Shown here piece after piece: positions 15,423 through 22,524 of a DNA stretch of 41,970 bases; the first letter of the stretch is position 1, and each line of letters opens with the position of its first letter. A program made the translations under genes and the position numbers. A model generated the notes under the pieces. It saw only the letters and a list, made by a program, of their open reading frames with translations. It had not been told where the DNA came from and searched no databases. The DNA is taken from the NCBI GenBank assembly GCA_023475225.1, contig JAMCVK010000017.1, forward strand, positions 1 through 41,970, written 5' to 3'. The stretch comes from Chloroflexota bacterium. Lineage in GTDB: Bacteria > Chloroflexota > UBA6077 > FW602-bin22 > JAMCVK01.

Positions 15423-16577
15423 TTAAGAGTGTAACGATCCTGTCTTAACCTCTTCCTTCCTCTCTAGGCAATCGCGGTAGATGTACATCAGTTCTTTATC
15501 AAAGAGGGCCCGCTTCAGCTGCACGGCTAGTACCCTTGCCGCAGCCAGGATCTTCGTTGTCTGCTCCTCTGTCAGCTCTATCCCAAATTCCCGGAATTTG
15601 TAGTGGATAGTGTGCGAGCCCGAGTGCTTGCCGACTACCAGCTGTCGTGTCAGCCCAACCTCCTCTGGGCTGAAGATCTCGTAGTTATGAGGGTTCTTAA
15701 TCACGCCATCAACGTGGATGCCCGATTCATGGGCGAAAACGTTAGTTCCCACCACTGGTTTCCAGCCAGGTAATATTCGTCCGGAGGCTTGGGAGACATA
15801 CTCGGCCAGTTCACGAAAACGGCTGGTATCGATTCCTAAGTCAATGTGCTGGGTGTACTTGAGAGCCATCACGACCTCTTCGAGGGCGGCGTTGCCGGCT
15901 CGCTCGCCAAGACCATTAACGGTTACGTTGACATAAGTCGCCCCAGCCCGGATGCCAGCCAGGGCGTTGGCTGTAGCCAGACCAAAATCGTTGTGGGTAT
16001 GCATCTCAATATCGATATGGACTGTTTCAATGAGTCGCTTGATTCGGTCGTAGGTTTCGAAGGGGTCGAGAGCGCCCAGGGTATCGCAGAAACGCAATCT
16101 ATCTGCCCCCCATTCCTTGGCCGTTTGGGCGAATTGTACCAGGAATTCCCAATCAGCCCGAGAAGCGTCCTCAGCATTGACAGAGACGTAAAGATTGTGC
16201 TTCTTGGCAAAGTCTACGCTCCTCTTGATGTTCTCCAGGACCCAAGGACGGTCGCGCTGTAACTTTGTCTGAATATGGATGTCTGAGGCGGAGATGGAGA
16301 TGGCCACGGCGTTAATCCCACAATCCAGCGAATCTTGGATATCAGAGACAACGGCCCTATTCCAGGCCAGAATGCTGGTGGGGAGGTCAAGCCTGGCGAT
16401 CATCTTTACGGCCTCTTTCTCGTCTCCTCCCATAGCCGGGATGCCTGCCTCGATTTGATGCACACCAATCTCACTGAGGAGCCTGGCGATACGTACCTTC
16501 TCGGCATTGGCAAACACTACCCCCGCCGTTTGCTCTCCATCACGCAAGGTGGTATCGTCTATCTTGATCTGTCTCAC
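15423..16577 (-). CDS. nifV: Homocitrate synthase / alpha-isopropylmalate synthase family (NifV-type)
   Basis: A 384-residue (beta/alpha)8 acyltransferase. It opens IKIDDTTLRDGEQTAGVVF, the DxTLRDGEQ signature holding the divalent-metal aspartate and catalytic residues. RFCDTLGALDP and HTHNDFGLATANALAGI (metal-binding His residues) and VTVNGLGERAGNAALEEV complete the family signatures. The opening GEQTAGVVF and the 384-residue length, without a LeuA regulatory domain, fit the NifV/homocitrate synthase class, which condenses acetyl-CoA with 2-oxoglutarate. Homocitrate serves either nitrogenase FeMo-cofactor or the aminoadipate lysine route. No nif or lys gene is next to it here, so which path it feeds is open, and an IPMS- or Re-citrate-synthase-like role is possible. 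It is first in an apparent operon with the glycosylase, from the promoter at 16684-16712. Confidence 0.82.
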   Translation of the reverse strand: MRQIKIDDTTLRDGEQTAGVVFANAEKVRIARLLSEIGVHQIEAGIPAMGGDEKEAVKMIARLDLPTSILAWNRAVVSDIQDSLDCGINAVAISISASDIHIQTKLQRDRPWVLENIKRSVDFAKKHNLYVSVNAEDASRADWEFLVQFAQTAKEWGADRLRFCDTLGALDPFETYDRIKRLIETVHIDIEMHTHNDFGLATANALAGIRAGATYVNVTVNGLGERAGNAALEEVVMALKYTQHIDLGIDTSRFRELAEYVSQASGRILPGWKPVVGTNVFAHESGIHVDGVIKNPHNYEIFSPEEVGLTRQLVVGKHSGSHTIHYKFREFGIELTEEQTTKILAAARVLAVQLKRALFDKELMYIYRDCLERKEEVKTGSLHS

Positions 16578-16683
16578 TGTACACCCTCCTTACTAACCTA
16601 CTTAACTTACCAGGAATACAGCCTATTTATGTTGCGGATACACACCAGCCCAGTTCTACATCCAGGGTTTACAATAATGCCGT

Positions 16684-16712
16684 AGTGTAGCATATATTTA
16701 GCTGAAGTGCAA
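16684..16712 (-). promoter_or_regulatory. Promoter of the homocitrate synthase operon
   Basis: Minus strand: TTGCAC (16707-16712), a 17-bp spacer, then TACACT (16684-16689) preceded by TGC, an extended -10. The predicted start is near 16677, leaving a leader of about 100 nt before the ATG at 16577. The -35 is one base from the divergent -35 box at 16714-16719. Confidence 0.6.
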
Positions 16713-16713
16713 A

Positions 16714-16742
16714 TTGACAGCAGACAAAGGGTGACCTAAAAT
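16714..16742 (+). promoter_or_regulatory. Promoter of the multihaem cytochrome operon
   Basis: TTGACA (16714-16719), a 17-bp spacer, then TAAAAT (16737-16742). The -10 box covers the in-frame ATG at 16741, so that codon cannot lie in the transcript. Translation should start at 16801 or 16804, just after AGGAGGG at 16792-16798. This is one of the strongest promoters in the window by consensus. Confidence 0.6.
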
Positions 16743-16803
16743 GAGGCTAATTCGGGTCGCCGGGAATTTCAACTACGATAGGGGTAATCTCAGGAGGGTA
16801 ATG

Positions 16804-18057
16804 ATGCCCAAACTAGTGTGGGGGATGCTCGCACGCACCGTCATTCCACTTTGGTTACGCCGCTTCAGCCTGATCTTGGGTGTTGCGGTGTTTTTTCTGG
16901 CTCTCATCCCGGCCGTCGCGAATGCTCAGCCTGGTGTTCCTCATACCCTGGAGAACCGCAGCAACTGTTTGCAATGTCATGGGCCGGGAGGCATGAAACC
17001 GGTCCCGGCCGACCATGCCGGTCGGGGGAACGATACCTGTTTGTCCTGTCATCGGCCTGCTCTGGGGCCAAGCCCAACTGTTGTGTCTGCGACGCCCACC
17101 CCTGTTCCCACAGTGGTCCCTGCGATGCCTACACCCACTCCAGCGATTACGCCTATGGCCCCTATCCGCACGCCCGGAGAGCCCACGCCGCTGCCGAGTC
17201 CAACCATTACACCCTCTGTCCCGGCTCCCACTGCACCAGTGCCCAGTCCTACCACGGTTATGCCACCCAGTCCTACTCCTACTCCAGCGAAGGTTGGTGT
17301 GGTGAGTGCTGGCTGTCGTAGGTGCCACACCAAACCAGAGTTCACCCACGTGGCCTTATCTACCGCTCCTCCCCCAGCCAGCGTGGAGGAAGCTCAGGCG
17401 CAAAGGGTGTACGCTCATCGTTTCATCGAGTGTACGTCCTGTCATAGTGAGGATCCACACAAGCAGATGGCGCCGGTGACGAAGGTGTCTATAGCCGAAG
17501 CCTGTGGTCGCTGCCACACCTTTGAGCTTGCACTGCATCGGGGTAGCGTCCACGGCCAAAGCCTCGCCGCAGGTGGCCGTGACGCAGCGTCCTGCGTCGA
17601 TTGTCACAGCACTGAGAATACGCCCCATAGCATCGCTCGTATAATGAGTCCAGACTCTCCCGCCTATCGTCCAAGTATCGCCCATACCTGTGCCCAATGT
17701 CACGCTAAAACGGAGCTGATGGCCAGATACGGGGTACCGACGACGGTGTACAGCTCTTATATGGCTACCTTTCACGGTAAGGCCAACGTGTTAAGTCCCT
17801 ACGAGATCACTCAACATCCCAAGGCTACCTGTATTGATTGCCACGGCTATCACGATATCAAGAGTGTAGAGGCGCCAGATTCACCTGTAAACAAGCAAAA
17901 CCTGGCCAGCACCTGCGGACGCTGTCATCCTGGCGCTGGCGAAAGATTTGCCAGCGGTTGGTTGGGACATAAGGAGGCTTCGCCCAAGGAGTTCCCAGCA
18001 GTATACTTCACGGAACGGTTCTTTTTCTTCTTTACGGCGGCGGTGTTAATCCTCTGA
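16804..18057 (+). CDS. Nine-haem c-type cytochrome, C-terminal membrane helix cut by an in-frame TGA
   Basis: A 417-residue protein starting MPKLVWGM, with AGGAGGG upstream and the promoter above. A signal peptide (core about 22-38) ends near VANA. Nine CxxCH haem motifs start at residues 55, 79, 171, 210, 234, 264, 296, 343 and 371: two N-terminal, then seven after a Pro/Thr/Ser-rich linker (about 87-165). The C-terminus FFFFFTAAVLIL stops at TGA 18055-18057. The same frame then continues FLFMVGLEILAWSMGRKPTYH to a second TGA at 18121-18123, completing one membrane helix with a positive tail. The ancestral protein was therefore about 439 residues and tail-anchored. As the TGA stands, the product loses half the anchor. 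The gene is 102 bp before a cytochrome b gene, an arrangement expected for quinol-linked electron transfer across the membrane. Confidence 0.88.
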   Translation: MPKLVWGMLARTVIPLWLRRFSLILGVAVFFLALIPAVANAQPGVPHTLENRSNCLQCHGPGGMKPVPADHAGRGNDTCLSCHRPALGPSPTVVSATPTPVPTVVPAMPTPTPAITPMAPIRTPGEPTPLPSPTITPSVPAPTAPVPSPTTVMPPSPTPTPAKVGVVSAGCRRCHTKPEFTHVALSTAPPPASVEEAQAQRVYAHRFIECTSCHSEDPHKQMAPVTKVSIAEACGRCHTFELALHRGSVHGQSLAAGGRDAASCVDCHSTENTPHSIARIMSPDSPAYRPSIAHTCAQCHAKTELMARYGVPTTVYSSYMATFHGKANVLSPYEITQHPKATCIDCHGYHDIKSVEAPDSPVNKQNLASTCGRCHPGAGERFASGWLGHKEASPKEFPAVYFTERFFFFFTAAVLIL

Positions 18058-18159
18058 TTCTTATTTATGGTCGGGCTTGAGATTCTGGCATGGTCGATGG
18101 GGCGCAAGCCGACCTACCATTGATGTAATAACTTCGCTATTTCTCCAGGGAGGATAATT

Positions 18160-18966
18160 ATGGCCATTTCATCAAACGAAGCGGTGATGAACGTTCCCCA
18201 ACCTGCAGTGGGTAAGGTGAGAGAGGTGATCGTAGGAAGGGCTGTCAGCCGGGAGATCGTTCGTTTTGATGTTCACCAGAGGGCCCAACATTTGATGATG
18301 ATGGTCTCCTTGCTCCTTTTAGTGTTCACTGGCCTGCCCCAAAAGTTTTATACCCTATCTGTGAGCCAATGGCTTATTGGGGTATGGGGTGGGCTAGACA
18401 GTGCTCGCATGATTCATCGGTCAGCAGCTGTAGTGATGATCCTGGCCTGTGTCTATCACCTAGCCTACCTTATCTATGGTATAGTCGTCCTCAAGCGACC
18501 GTTCCCCGTCTGGATGATTCCTTCCCCGGAAGATTTCCGGGATTTTTTCCAGAATACGGCTTATTGTCTTGGTCTGGCCAAAGAGAAGCCTAAGTTTGAC
18601 CGCTACAGCTACTTCGAGAAGTTCGATTATTGGGCGGTGTTCTGGGGTGTTCCCATAATGGTAGGCACGGGGTTGATCCTCTGGTTCCCCTTGATCGCGG
18701 TCAGATTTCTGCCGGGGGTGGTGGTACCGATAGCCGCTATTGCCCATAGCGATGAAGCGGTGCTGGCAGCTGGTTGGATCTTCGTTATTCATCTCTATAA
18801 TGCCCATCTGGCACCGCACATCTTCCCCTTCAATAAATCGATCTTCACCGGTTGTGTGACCGAGGAGCGCTACAAGAGAGAGCACCCCCTCGAATATGAG
18901 CGTCTGCTTAAGGTGGCAGAGGCTCCAAGGGAAGCACAGGAGGAGCAGGTCCAAGGGGAGGGCTGA
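18160..18966 (+). CDS. Membrane dihaem cytochrome b (FdnI/formate-dehydrogenase gamma-like)
   Basis: A 268-residue protein with four main membrane segments. Candidate haem-b ligands are H39/H44 (RFDVHQRAQHLMMM), H86 (MIHRSA), H100 (VYHLAY) and the paired His in VIHLYNAHLAPHIF near residue 210. The opening FDVHQRAQH and the final helix with IHxxNAHL match cytochrome b subunits of membrane formate dehydrogenases and of Cyt_b/NapC-associated complexes. The tail (about 245-268) is acidic, Glu/Gln rich and cytoplasmic. GGGAGGATAATT precedes the ATG. It should pass electrons between the menaquinone pool and the upstream extracytoplasmic cytochrome; which way they flow is not visible. No catalytic oxidoreductase subunit is adjacent, so the terminal partner lies elsewhere. 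Confidence 0.86.
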   Translation: MAISSNEAVMNVPQPAVGKVREVIVGRAVSREIVRFDVHQRAQHLMMMVSLLLLVFTGLPQKFYTLSVSQWLIGVWGGLDSARMIHRSAAVVMILACVYHLAYLIYGIVVLKRPFPVWMIPSPEDFRDFFQNTAYCLGLAKEKPKFDRYSYFEKFDYWAVFWGVPIMVGTGLILWFPLIAVRFLPGVVVPIAAIAHSDEAVLAAGWIFVIHLYNAHLAPHIFPFNKSIFTGCVTEERYKREHPLEYERLLKVAEAPREAQEEQVQGEG

Positions 18967-18979
18967 AAGGGACTATGAT

Positions 18980-19013
18980 GGCGCAGTGGGCGATGGCCAT
19001 CGCCCACTGCGCC
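18980..19013. terminator. Perfect 34-bp palindrome after the cytochrome operon
   Basis: Two 17-nt arms meet without a loop (18980-18996, 18997-19013). It lies 14 bp after the cytochrome b stop and before the carboxypeptidase gene. As RNA it would fold into a very stable hairpin able to stop or protect the upstream transcript, though the following TAATGATT is not a T-run. An operator function is also possible. Confidence 0.65.
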
Positions 19014-19070
19014 TAATGATTAGACGGTAGAGCGAAAGCGCAGACTCGGTGCTCTGGGCTTGGTGTTGGA

Positions 19071-20159
19071 TTGGGTAAGAGAACAGCACTCATCTTCTTG
19101 TTCGCCGTTGGCCAGTTGTTGACTGGGTTTGGCCCGCCGGCCTTGATCGAGAGCGATCAGGTTAAGGCCCCCTTATTTGCTGAGCAAGTAGGGCTAGTCC
19201 GCCGGGCGATCGCGCCCGAGGTGAGCGCTCGCAGTGTAGCCATCATCGATGGCGCCACCGGCAAGCTCGTTTATGGGAAGGATGCTCATCAGCGGCTACC
19301 ACCGGCCAGTCTCACTAAGATCGTCACGGCCATCGTGGCTCTGGAAAACGCTCGACTCAGTGATCTGGTCAAGGTCAAAGTGAATAGCGTAGCGATGCCT
19401 GGTAGCTCGGTTATGGGACTCCGTTCAGGTGAGGAGCTGACCCTTGAGGACCTCCTGTATGGGCTGATGTTGCCCTCGGGAAACGATGCAGCGGTGGACA
19501 TCGCCCAGTATGTGGGGGGTAGCGAAGAGCGATTCGTTCAAATGATGAACGCGAAGGTAGCTGAGCTGGGTTTGCAGGACACGCATTTTGTCAATCCCCA
19601 TGGACTGGATGCCGAAGGCCATTACTCCAGCGCCTATGACATGGCCATGTTAGGGCGATACGCTATGCGTAATCCGGTTTTTGCTAAGATTGTTGGGACA
19701 AAGGAGATCACGGTTCGGGGGAAATGGGTCTACTGGCTAAAGAATACGAACGCGCTGCTCTGGAAATATGCCGGCACTGATGGTGTCAAGACTGGCGACG
19801 AAGAGGCGGCCGGGCAGACCTTGGTAGCCTCCGTGACCAGAGCTGGTCACCAGGTTTTTGTCGGGTTGATGCACAGCAAAGACCGGGTGGCTGATGCCCA
19901 GTCGCTTTTGAACTATCTCTTCGCCAATTTCACCTGGGTCGAGCTCGCCTTGCCACGTAATCCCTTCTTCGGGATGGAAGACGCTGAACAGGTCTGGCAC
20001 CCGTTCGTTCTACAGGATAAGTACGAGGAATGTCTGGGTACTTGGCAGAGGTCCTTCTTAAACTGGTTCGTTGATTTCAGTCCAGGCGCGGGATCAGGAG
20101 TAGCCCGCTTCTATCTGGATGATTCCCTTGTGGCAAAGCTGCCTTTTAGGATACGCTGA
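19071..20159 (+). CDS. D-alanyl-D-alanine carboxypeptidase (DacA/DacF, peptidase S11)
   Basis: A 362-residue penicillin-binding protein of class C, type 5. A hydrophobic N-terminus (6-21) acts as the signal. Catalytic triad motifs are S80-x2-K83 (PPASLTKI), S136-G-N138 (LPSGNDA) and K240-T-G (VKTGDEEAAG). An upstream SVAIIDGATGKLVYGKD segment is usual for the family. The C-terminus (about 285-362) corresponds to the PBP5 C-terminal region in shortened form; no clear membrane-anchoring amphipathic helix is seen. The enzyme trims the terminal D-Ala from peptidoglycan stem peptides. The start is a TTG at 19071 with only a weak ribosome-binding site; other TTG/GTG starts nearby are less well placed. 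It overlaps the next gene as TGAGTG. Confidence 0.9.
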   Translation: MGKRTALIFLFAVGQLLTGFGPPALIESDQVKAPLFAEQVGLVRRAIAPEVSARSVAIIDGATGKLVYGKDAHQRLPPASLTKIVTAIVALENARLSDLVKVKVNSVAMPGSSVMGLRSGEELTLEDLLYGLMLPSGNDAAVDIAQYVGGSEERFVQMMNAKVAELGLQDTHFVNPHGLDAEGHYSSAYDMAMLGRYAMRNPVFAKIVGTKEITVRGKWVYWLKNTNALLWKYAGTDGVKTGDEEAAGQTLVASVTRAGHQVFVGLMHSKDRVADAQSLLNYLFANFTWVELALPRNPFFGMEDAEQVWHPFVLQDKYEECLGTWQRSFLNWFVDFSPGAGSGVARFYLDDSLVAKLPFRIR

Positions 20160-20921
20160 GTGGGGGGAGCTGTGGCGCAGGTTAGGGTGCGGGGGGAGCG
20201 ACTACAGAAGGTGCTCGCCCGGGCTGGGATAGGCTCATGGCGATTCTGCGAGCAACTGATTCGCCAGGGACGCGTGGCCGTCAACGGCGATGTAGTCACC
20301 GAACTGGGGATACAGGTTGACTCATCTGCTCAGGTCACGCTGGATGGCCAACTGATCTCTAAACCGAAAGAGCATATTTACTGGTTGTTAAATAAACCTC
20401 CTGGCTATGTGAGCACGGTTACTGATCCGCAGGGCCGTCCTACGGTCTTGGACCTGGCGCCGCTAGCAGAGCGGGTCTACCCTGTGGGGAGGCTAGATGT
20501 TGATAGCGAAGGGCTCATCCTGCTCACTAATGATGGTGAGTTAGCCTATCGACTGACTCATCCTCGCTATGGGGTAGAGAAGGAGTACCATGTGTTGATT
20601 GATGGAGTACCATCAGATGATGTGTTGCGACTCTGGTGTTCTGGGGTTGAGCTCGATGGACGGACAACTGCCCCAGCCATGGTAGAGAAGATGAAGCAAG
20701 ATAAGAGGGGGATGTGGCTGAGATTCGTCATCCATGAAGGGCGCAAGCGCCAGATTCGCTTGATGAGTGAACTTTTTGGCTACAGAGCGCAGCGCCTGAT
20801 CAGGGTTCGGTTTGGCCCCCTCTCTCTGGGGTGCTTGCCGGTGGGAAAGACGAGGCCACTGGCCGAGGAGGAGATAGAGAGGCTGAAGAGAGCCGTGGGA
20901 TTAGTAGTAGCAAGCAGGTGA
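20160..20921 (+). CDS. rluB: RsuA/RluB-family pseudouridine synthase
   Basis: A 253-residue protein. The N-terminal S4 RNA-binding domain (about 12-60: RLQKVLARAGIGSWRFCEQL) is followed by the pseudouridine-synthase core with LLNKPPGYVST, GRPTVLDL, the catalytic motif VGRLDVDSEGL (D113) and LTHPRYGVEKEYHVLI. The EGRKRQIRLM segment closes the core. The enzyme isomerises specific uridines in rRNA; RluB (23S U2605) and RsuA (16S U516) share this layout, and the RluB assignment is by general similarity only. The reading frame starts at a GTG contiguous with the previous stop (TGAGTG); a second GTG at 20172 after GGGGGGAG is an equally good start. It is part of a head-to-tail run with cmk, ispH, the DUF512 gene and glmS. 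Confidence 0.9.
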   Translation: MGGAVAQVRVRGERLQKVLARAGIGSWRFCEQLIRQGRVAVNGDVVTELGIQVDSSAQVTLDGQLISKPKEHIYWLLNKPPGYVSTVTDPQGRPTVLDLAPLAERVYPVGRLDVDSEGLILLTNDGELAYRLTHPRYGVEKEYHVLIDGVPSDDVLRLWCSGVELDGRTTAPAMVEKMKQDKRGMWLRFVIHEGRKRQIRLMSELFGYRAQRLIRVRFGPLSLGCLPVGKTRPLAEEEIERLKRAVGLVVASR

Positions 20922-20929
20922 AATAGATA

Positions 20930-21631
20930 ATGATAAAGCCCTCCACCATTGCCATCGATGGACCGGCCGGTTCAGGCAAGAGCACTTTAGGGGAACTGTT
21001 GGCCCGCAGGCTCGGCTATCTATATTTTGACACTGGGGTAATGTATCGCACCGTGGCCTGGCTGACTTTGCAAGAAGGTGTTGACCCGGCGGACCGGGAG
21101 GCAATGGCGCAGATAGCCAGAACGGTGAGGATTAAGGTAACCCACCCAACTGTCGCTGATGGACGCCAATATACGGTCCTGGCCGACGAACAGGATGCTA
21201 CCTGGCAGATTGTCTCCTCCCAGGTTGACGCCGTCGTCTCTGTCGTCTCGGCCTATCCAGAGGTGCGGGAGGCACTGATTGAGCAGCAACGGGCCATCGC
21301 CCGTGCTGGAGGGGTGGTAATGGTTGGGCGGGATATTGGCACAGTGGTGGTGCCTGATGCTGATCTGAAGATCTACCTGGAGGCATCACCAGCCATCCGG
21401 GCTCGACGTCGCTACGAACAAGCCCTACAGAGAGGAGAGAAGGTGAGCTACGCCACAGTATTGGCCGACTTATGTCGTCGTGATAAGCTAGATAGCGAAA
21501 GGTCTATCGCCCCTCTCCAACCGGCGGCAGATGCGGTGATCATCAGGAGCGACGACCTGAGCCTTGAGGAGGAATGGCAAATCGTCGAAAAGTTAATTGC
21601 GGAACCATTCGGCAGTGAACTTCAGCGTTAG
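20930..21631 (+). CDS. cmk: Cytidylate kinase
   Basis: A 233-residue P-loop nucleotide kinase. TIAIDGPAGSGKST contains Walker A (G11-T19), and the CMP-binding start of the family is YLYFDTGVMYRTVAWL. Further conserved parts are VVMVGRDIGTVVVPDADLKIYL and the Arg-rich lid RARRRYEQALQRG, with RDKLDSERSIAPLQPAADAVII near the end, all standard for Cmk. It phosphorylates CMP and dCMP to the diphosphates with ATP. The ATG is 8 bp after the rluB stop, and AGGTG precedes it. The length is near the usual 220-230 residues. The rluB-cmk-ispH order is a common bacterial arrangement and suggests co-expression. Confidence 0.95.
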   Translation: MIKPSTIAIDGPAGSGKSTLGELLARRLGYLYFDTGVMYRTVAWLTLQEGVDPADREAMAQIARTVRIKVTHPTVADGRQYTVLADEQDATWQIVSSQVDAVVSVVSAYPEVREALIEQQRAIARAGGVVMVGRDIGTVVVPDADLKIYLEASPAIRARRRYEQALQRGEKVSYATVLADLCRRDKLDSERSIAPLQPAADAVIIRSDDLSLEEEWQIVEKLIAEPFGSELQR

Positions 21632-21669
21632 ATCCCTTCGGTCATGCCCTTCCTGAGGGAGGTTGATTC

Positions 21670-22524
21670 ATGGAGGTTATTCTAGCTAAGGAGATGGGGT
21701 TTTGTTTTGGGGTGCGACGAGCGGTAGGGCTTGTCGAGCGGGCGGCCAAGGAGCATGAACAGGTTTCAACGCTGGGTTGGTTGGTTCACAATCCCCAGGT
21801 GGTTCATTGGTTAGAACAGTTGGGGGTACGGGTGGCCTCCGATTTGGCAGATATAGACGGTGGTGCGGTGGTGATTGCAGCCTATGGTGTCCCTCCCACT
21901 GTAGTAGAAGAGGCCAGACGGAGGGGGCTCAAGGTCATTGACGCTACTTGTCCTCTGGTAAAAGTAGTTCAGGAGAAGGCCCGTCACCTTTCCCAGGATG
22001 GATATTTGGTCGTGCTTTTCGGTGATCCCGGCCATGCTGAAGTGAAAGGTGTCCTTGGTTGGACGGAGGGCAAGACGCGCGTAGTCTCCAATCTACAGGA
22101 CTTAGAGGGTCTGCTGCTGGCCAAAAAGGTGGCTGTTCTGTCCCAAACTACGCAACGTATAGGGGCGTATGAGGAGATTGTTAAGCGTTTGATCGAGCTT
22201 CAGATTAAGCAGGCTAAGGAGATCGCGGTATACAATACGATCTGCAATGCCACCGCGGAGCGACAGCAGGCTGCGCTGGAACTCACCAAAGAGGTGGATG
22301 TCGTGGTCGTTGTCGGCGGACGCGAAAGCGCCAATACACGCCGCCTGGCCGAAATCTGCCGCAATCAGGGTGTACCGACGTATCATATTGAGGAGGTAAG
22401 TGAGCTGCGGCCAGAATGGTTCGTTTCTGCGTGTCGGGTTGGGGTAACAGCGGGGGCATCAACCCCTGATTGGTCCATCGCCAGTGTGTTGGAGTGCCTG
22501 GCTAGAATTAGCGAACGAACATGA
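21670..22524 (+). CDS. ispH: 4-hydroxy-3-methylbut-2-enyl diphosphate reductase (LytB)
   Basis: A 284-residue enzyme. The three [4Fe-4S] cysteines are C12 (KEMGFCFGVRRAV), C94 (IDATCPLV) and C192 (YNTICNATAERQ). Active-site histidines lie in LGWLVHNPQ (H40) and LFGDPGHAEVKG (H122). IspH converts HMBPP to IPP and DMAPP as the last step of the MEP isoprenoid pathway, which supplies undecaprenol and menaquinone side chains. The ATG has GGGAGGTT upstream. The stop overlaps the next start by 4 bp (ATGA), so the DUF512 gene is translationally coupled. Its presence implies use of the MEP route and an electron donor such as ferredoxin. Confidence 0.96.
   Translation: MEVILAKEMGFCFGVRRAVGLVERAAKEHEQVSTLGWLVHNPQVVHWLEQLGVRVASDLADIDGGAVVIAAYGVPPTVVEEARRRGLKVIDATCPLVKVVQEKARHLSQDGYLVVLFGDPGHAEVKGVLGWTEGKTRVVSNLQDLEGLLLAKKVAVLSQTTQRIGAYEEIVKRLIELQIKQAKEIAVYNTICNATAERQQAALELTKEVDVVVVVGGRESANTRRLAEICRNQGVPTYHIEEVSELRPEWFVSACRVGVTAGASTPDWSIASVLECLARISERT

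Noticed and set aside
17049-17345. Alternative frames of about 100 codons on both strands in the cytochrome linker
   Set aside because: They arise from the low-complexity Pro/Thr/Ser coding of the linker; the haem motifs fix the real frame.
18055-18057. TGA of the cytochrome as a selenocysteine codon
   Set aside because: Sec in the middle of a membrane helix would have no known function, and no obvious SECIS-like hairpin immediately follows. Error, mutation or readthrough is simpler.
18067-18123. A separate small membrane protein starting at the ATG after the cytochrome TGA
   Set aside because: No ribosome-binding site precedes it, and the 18 residues fit better as the lost end of the cytochrome.
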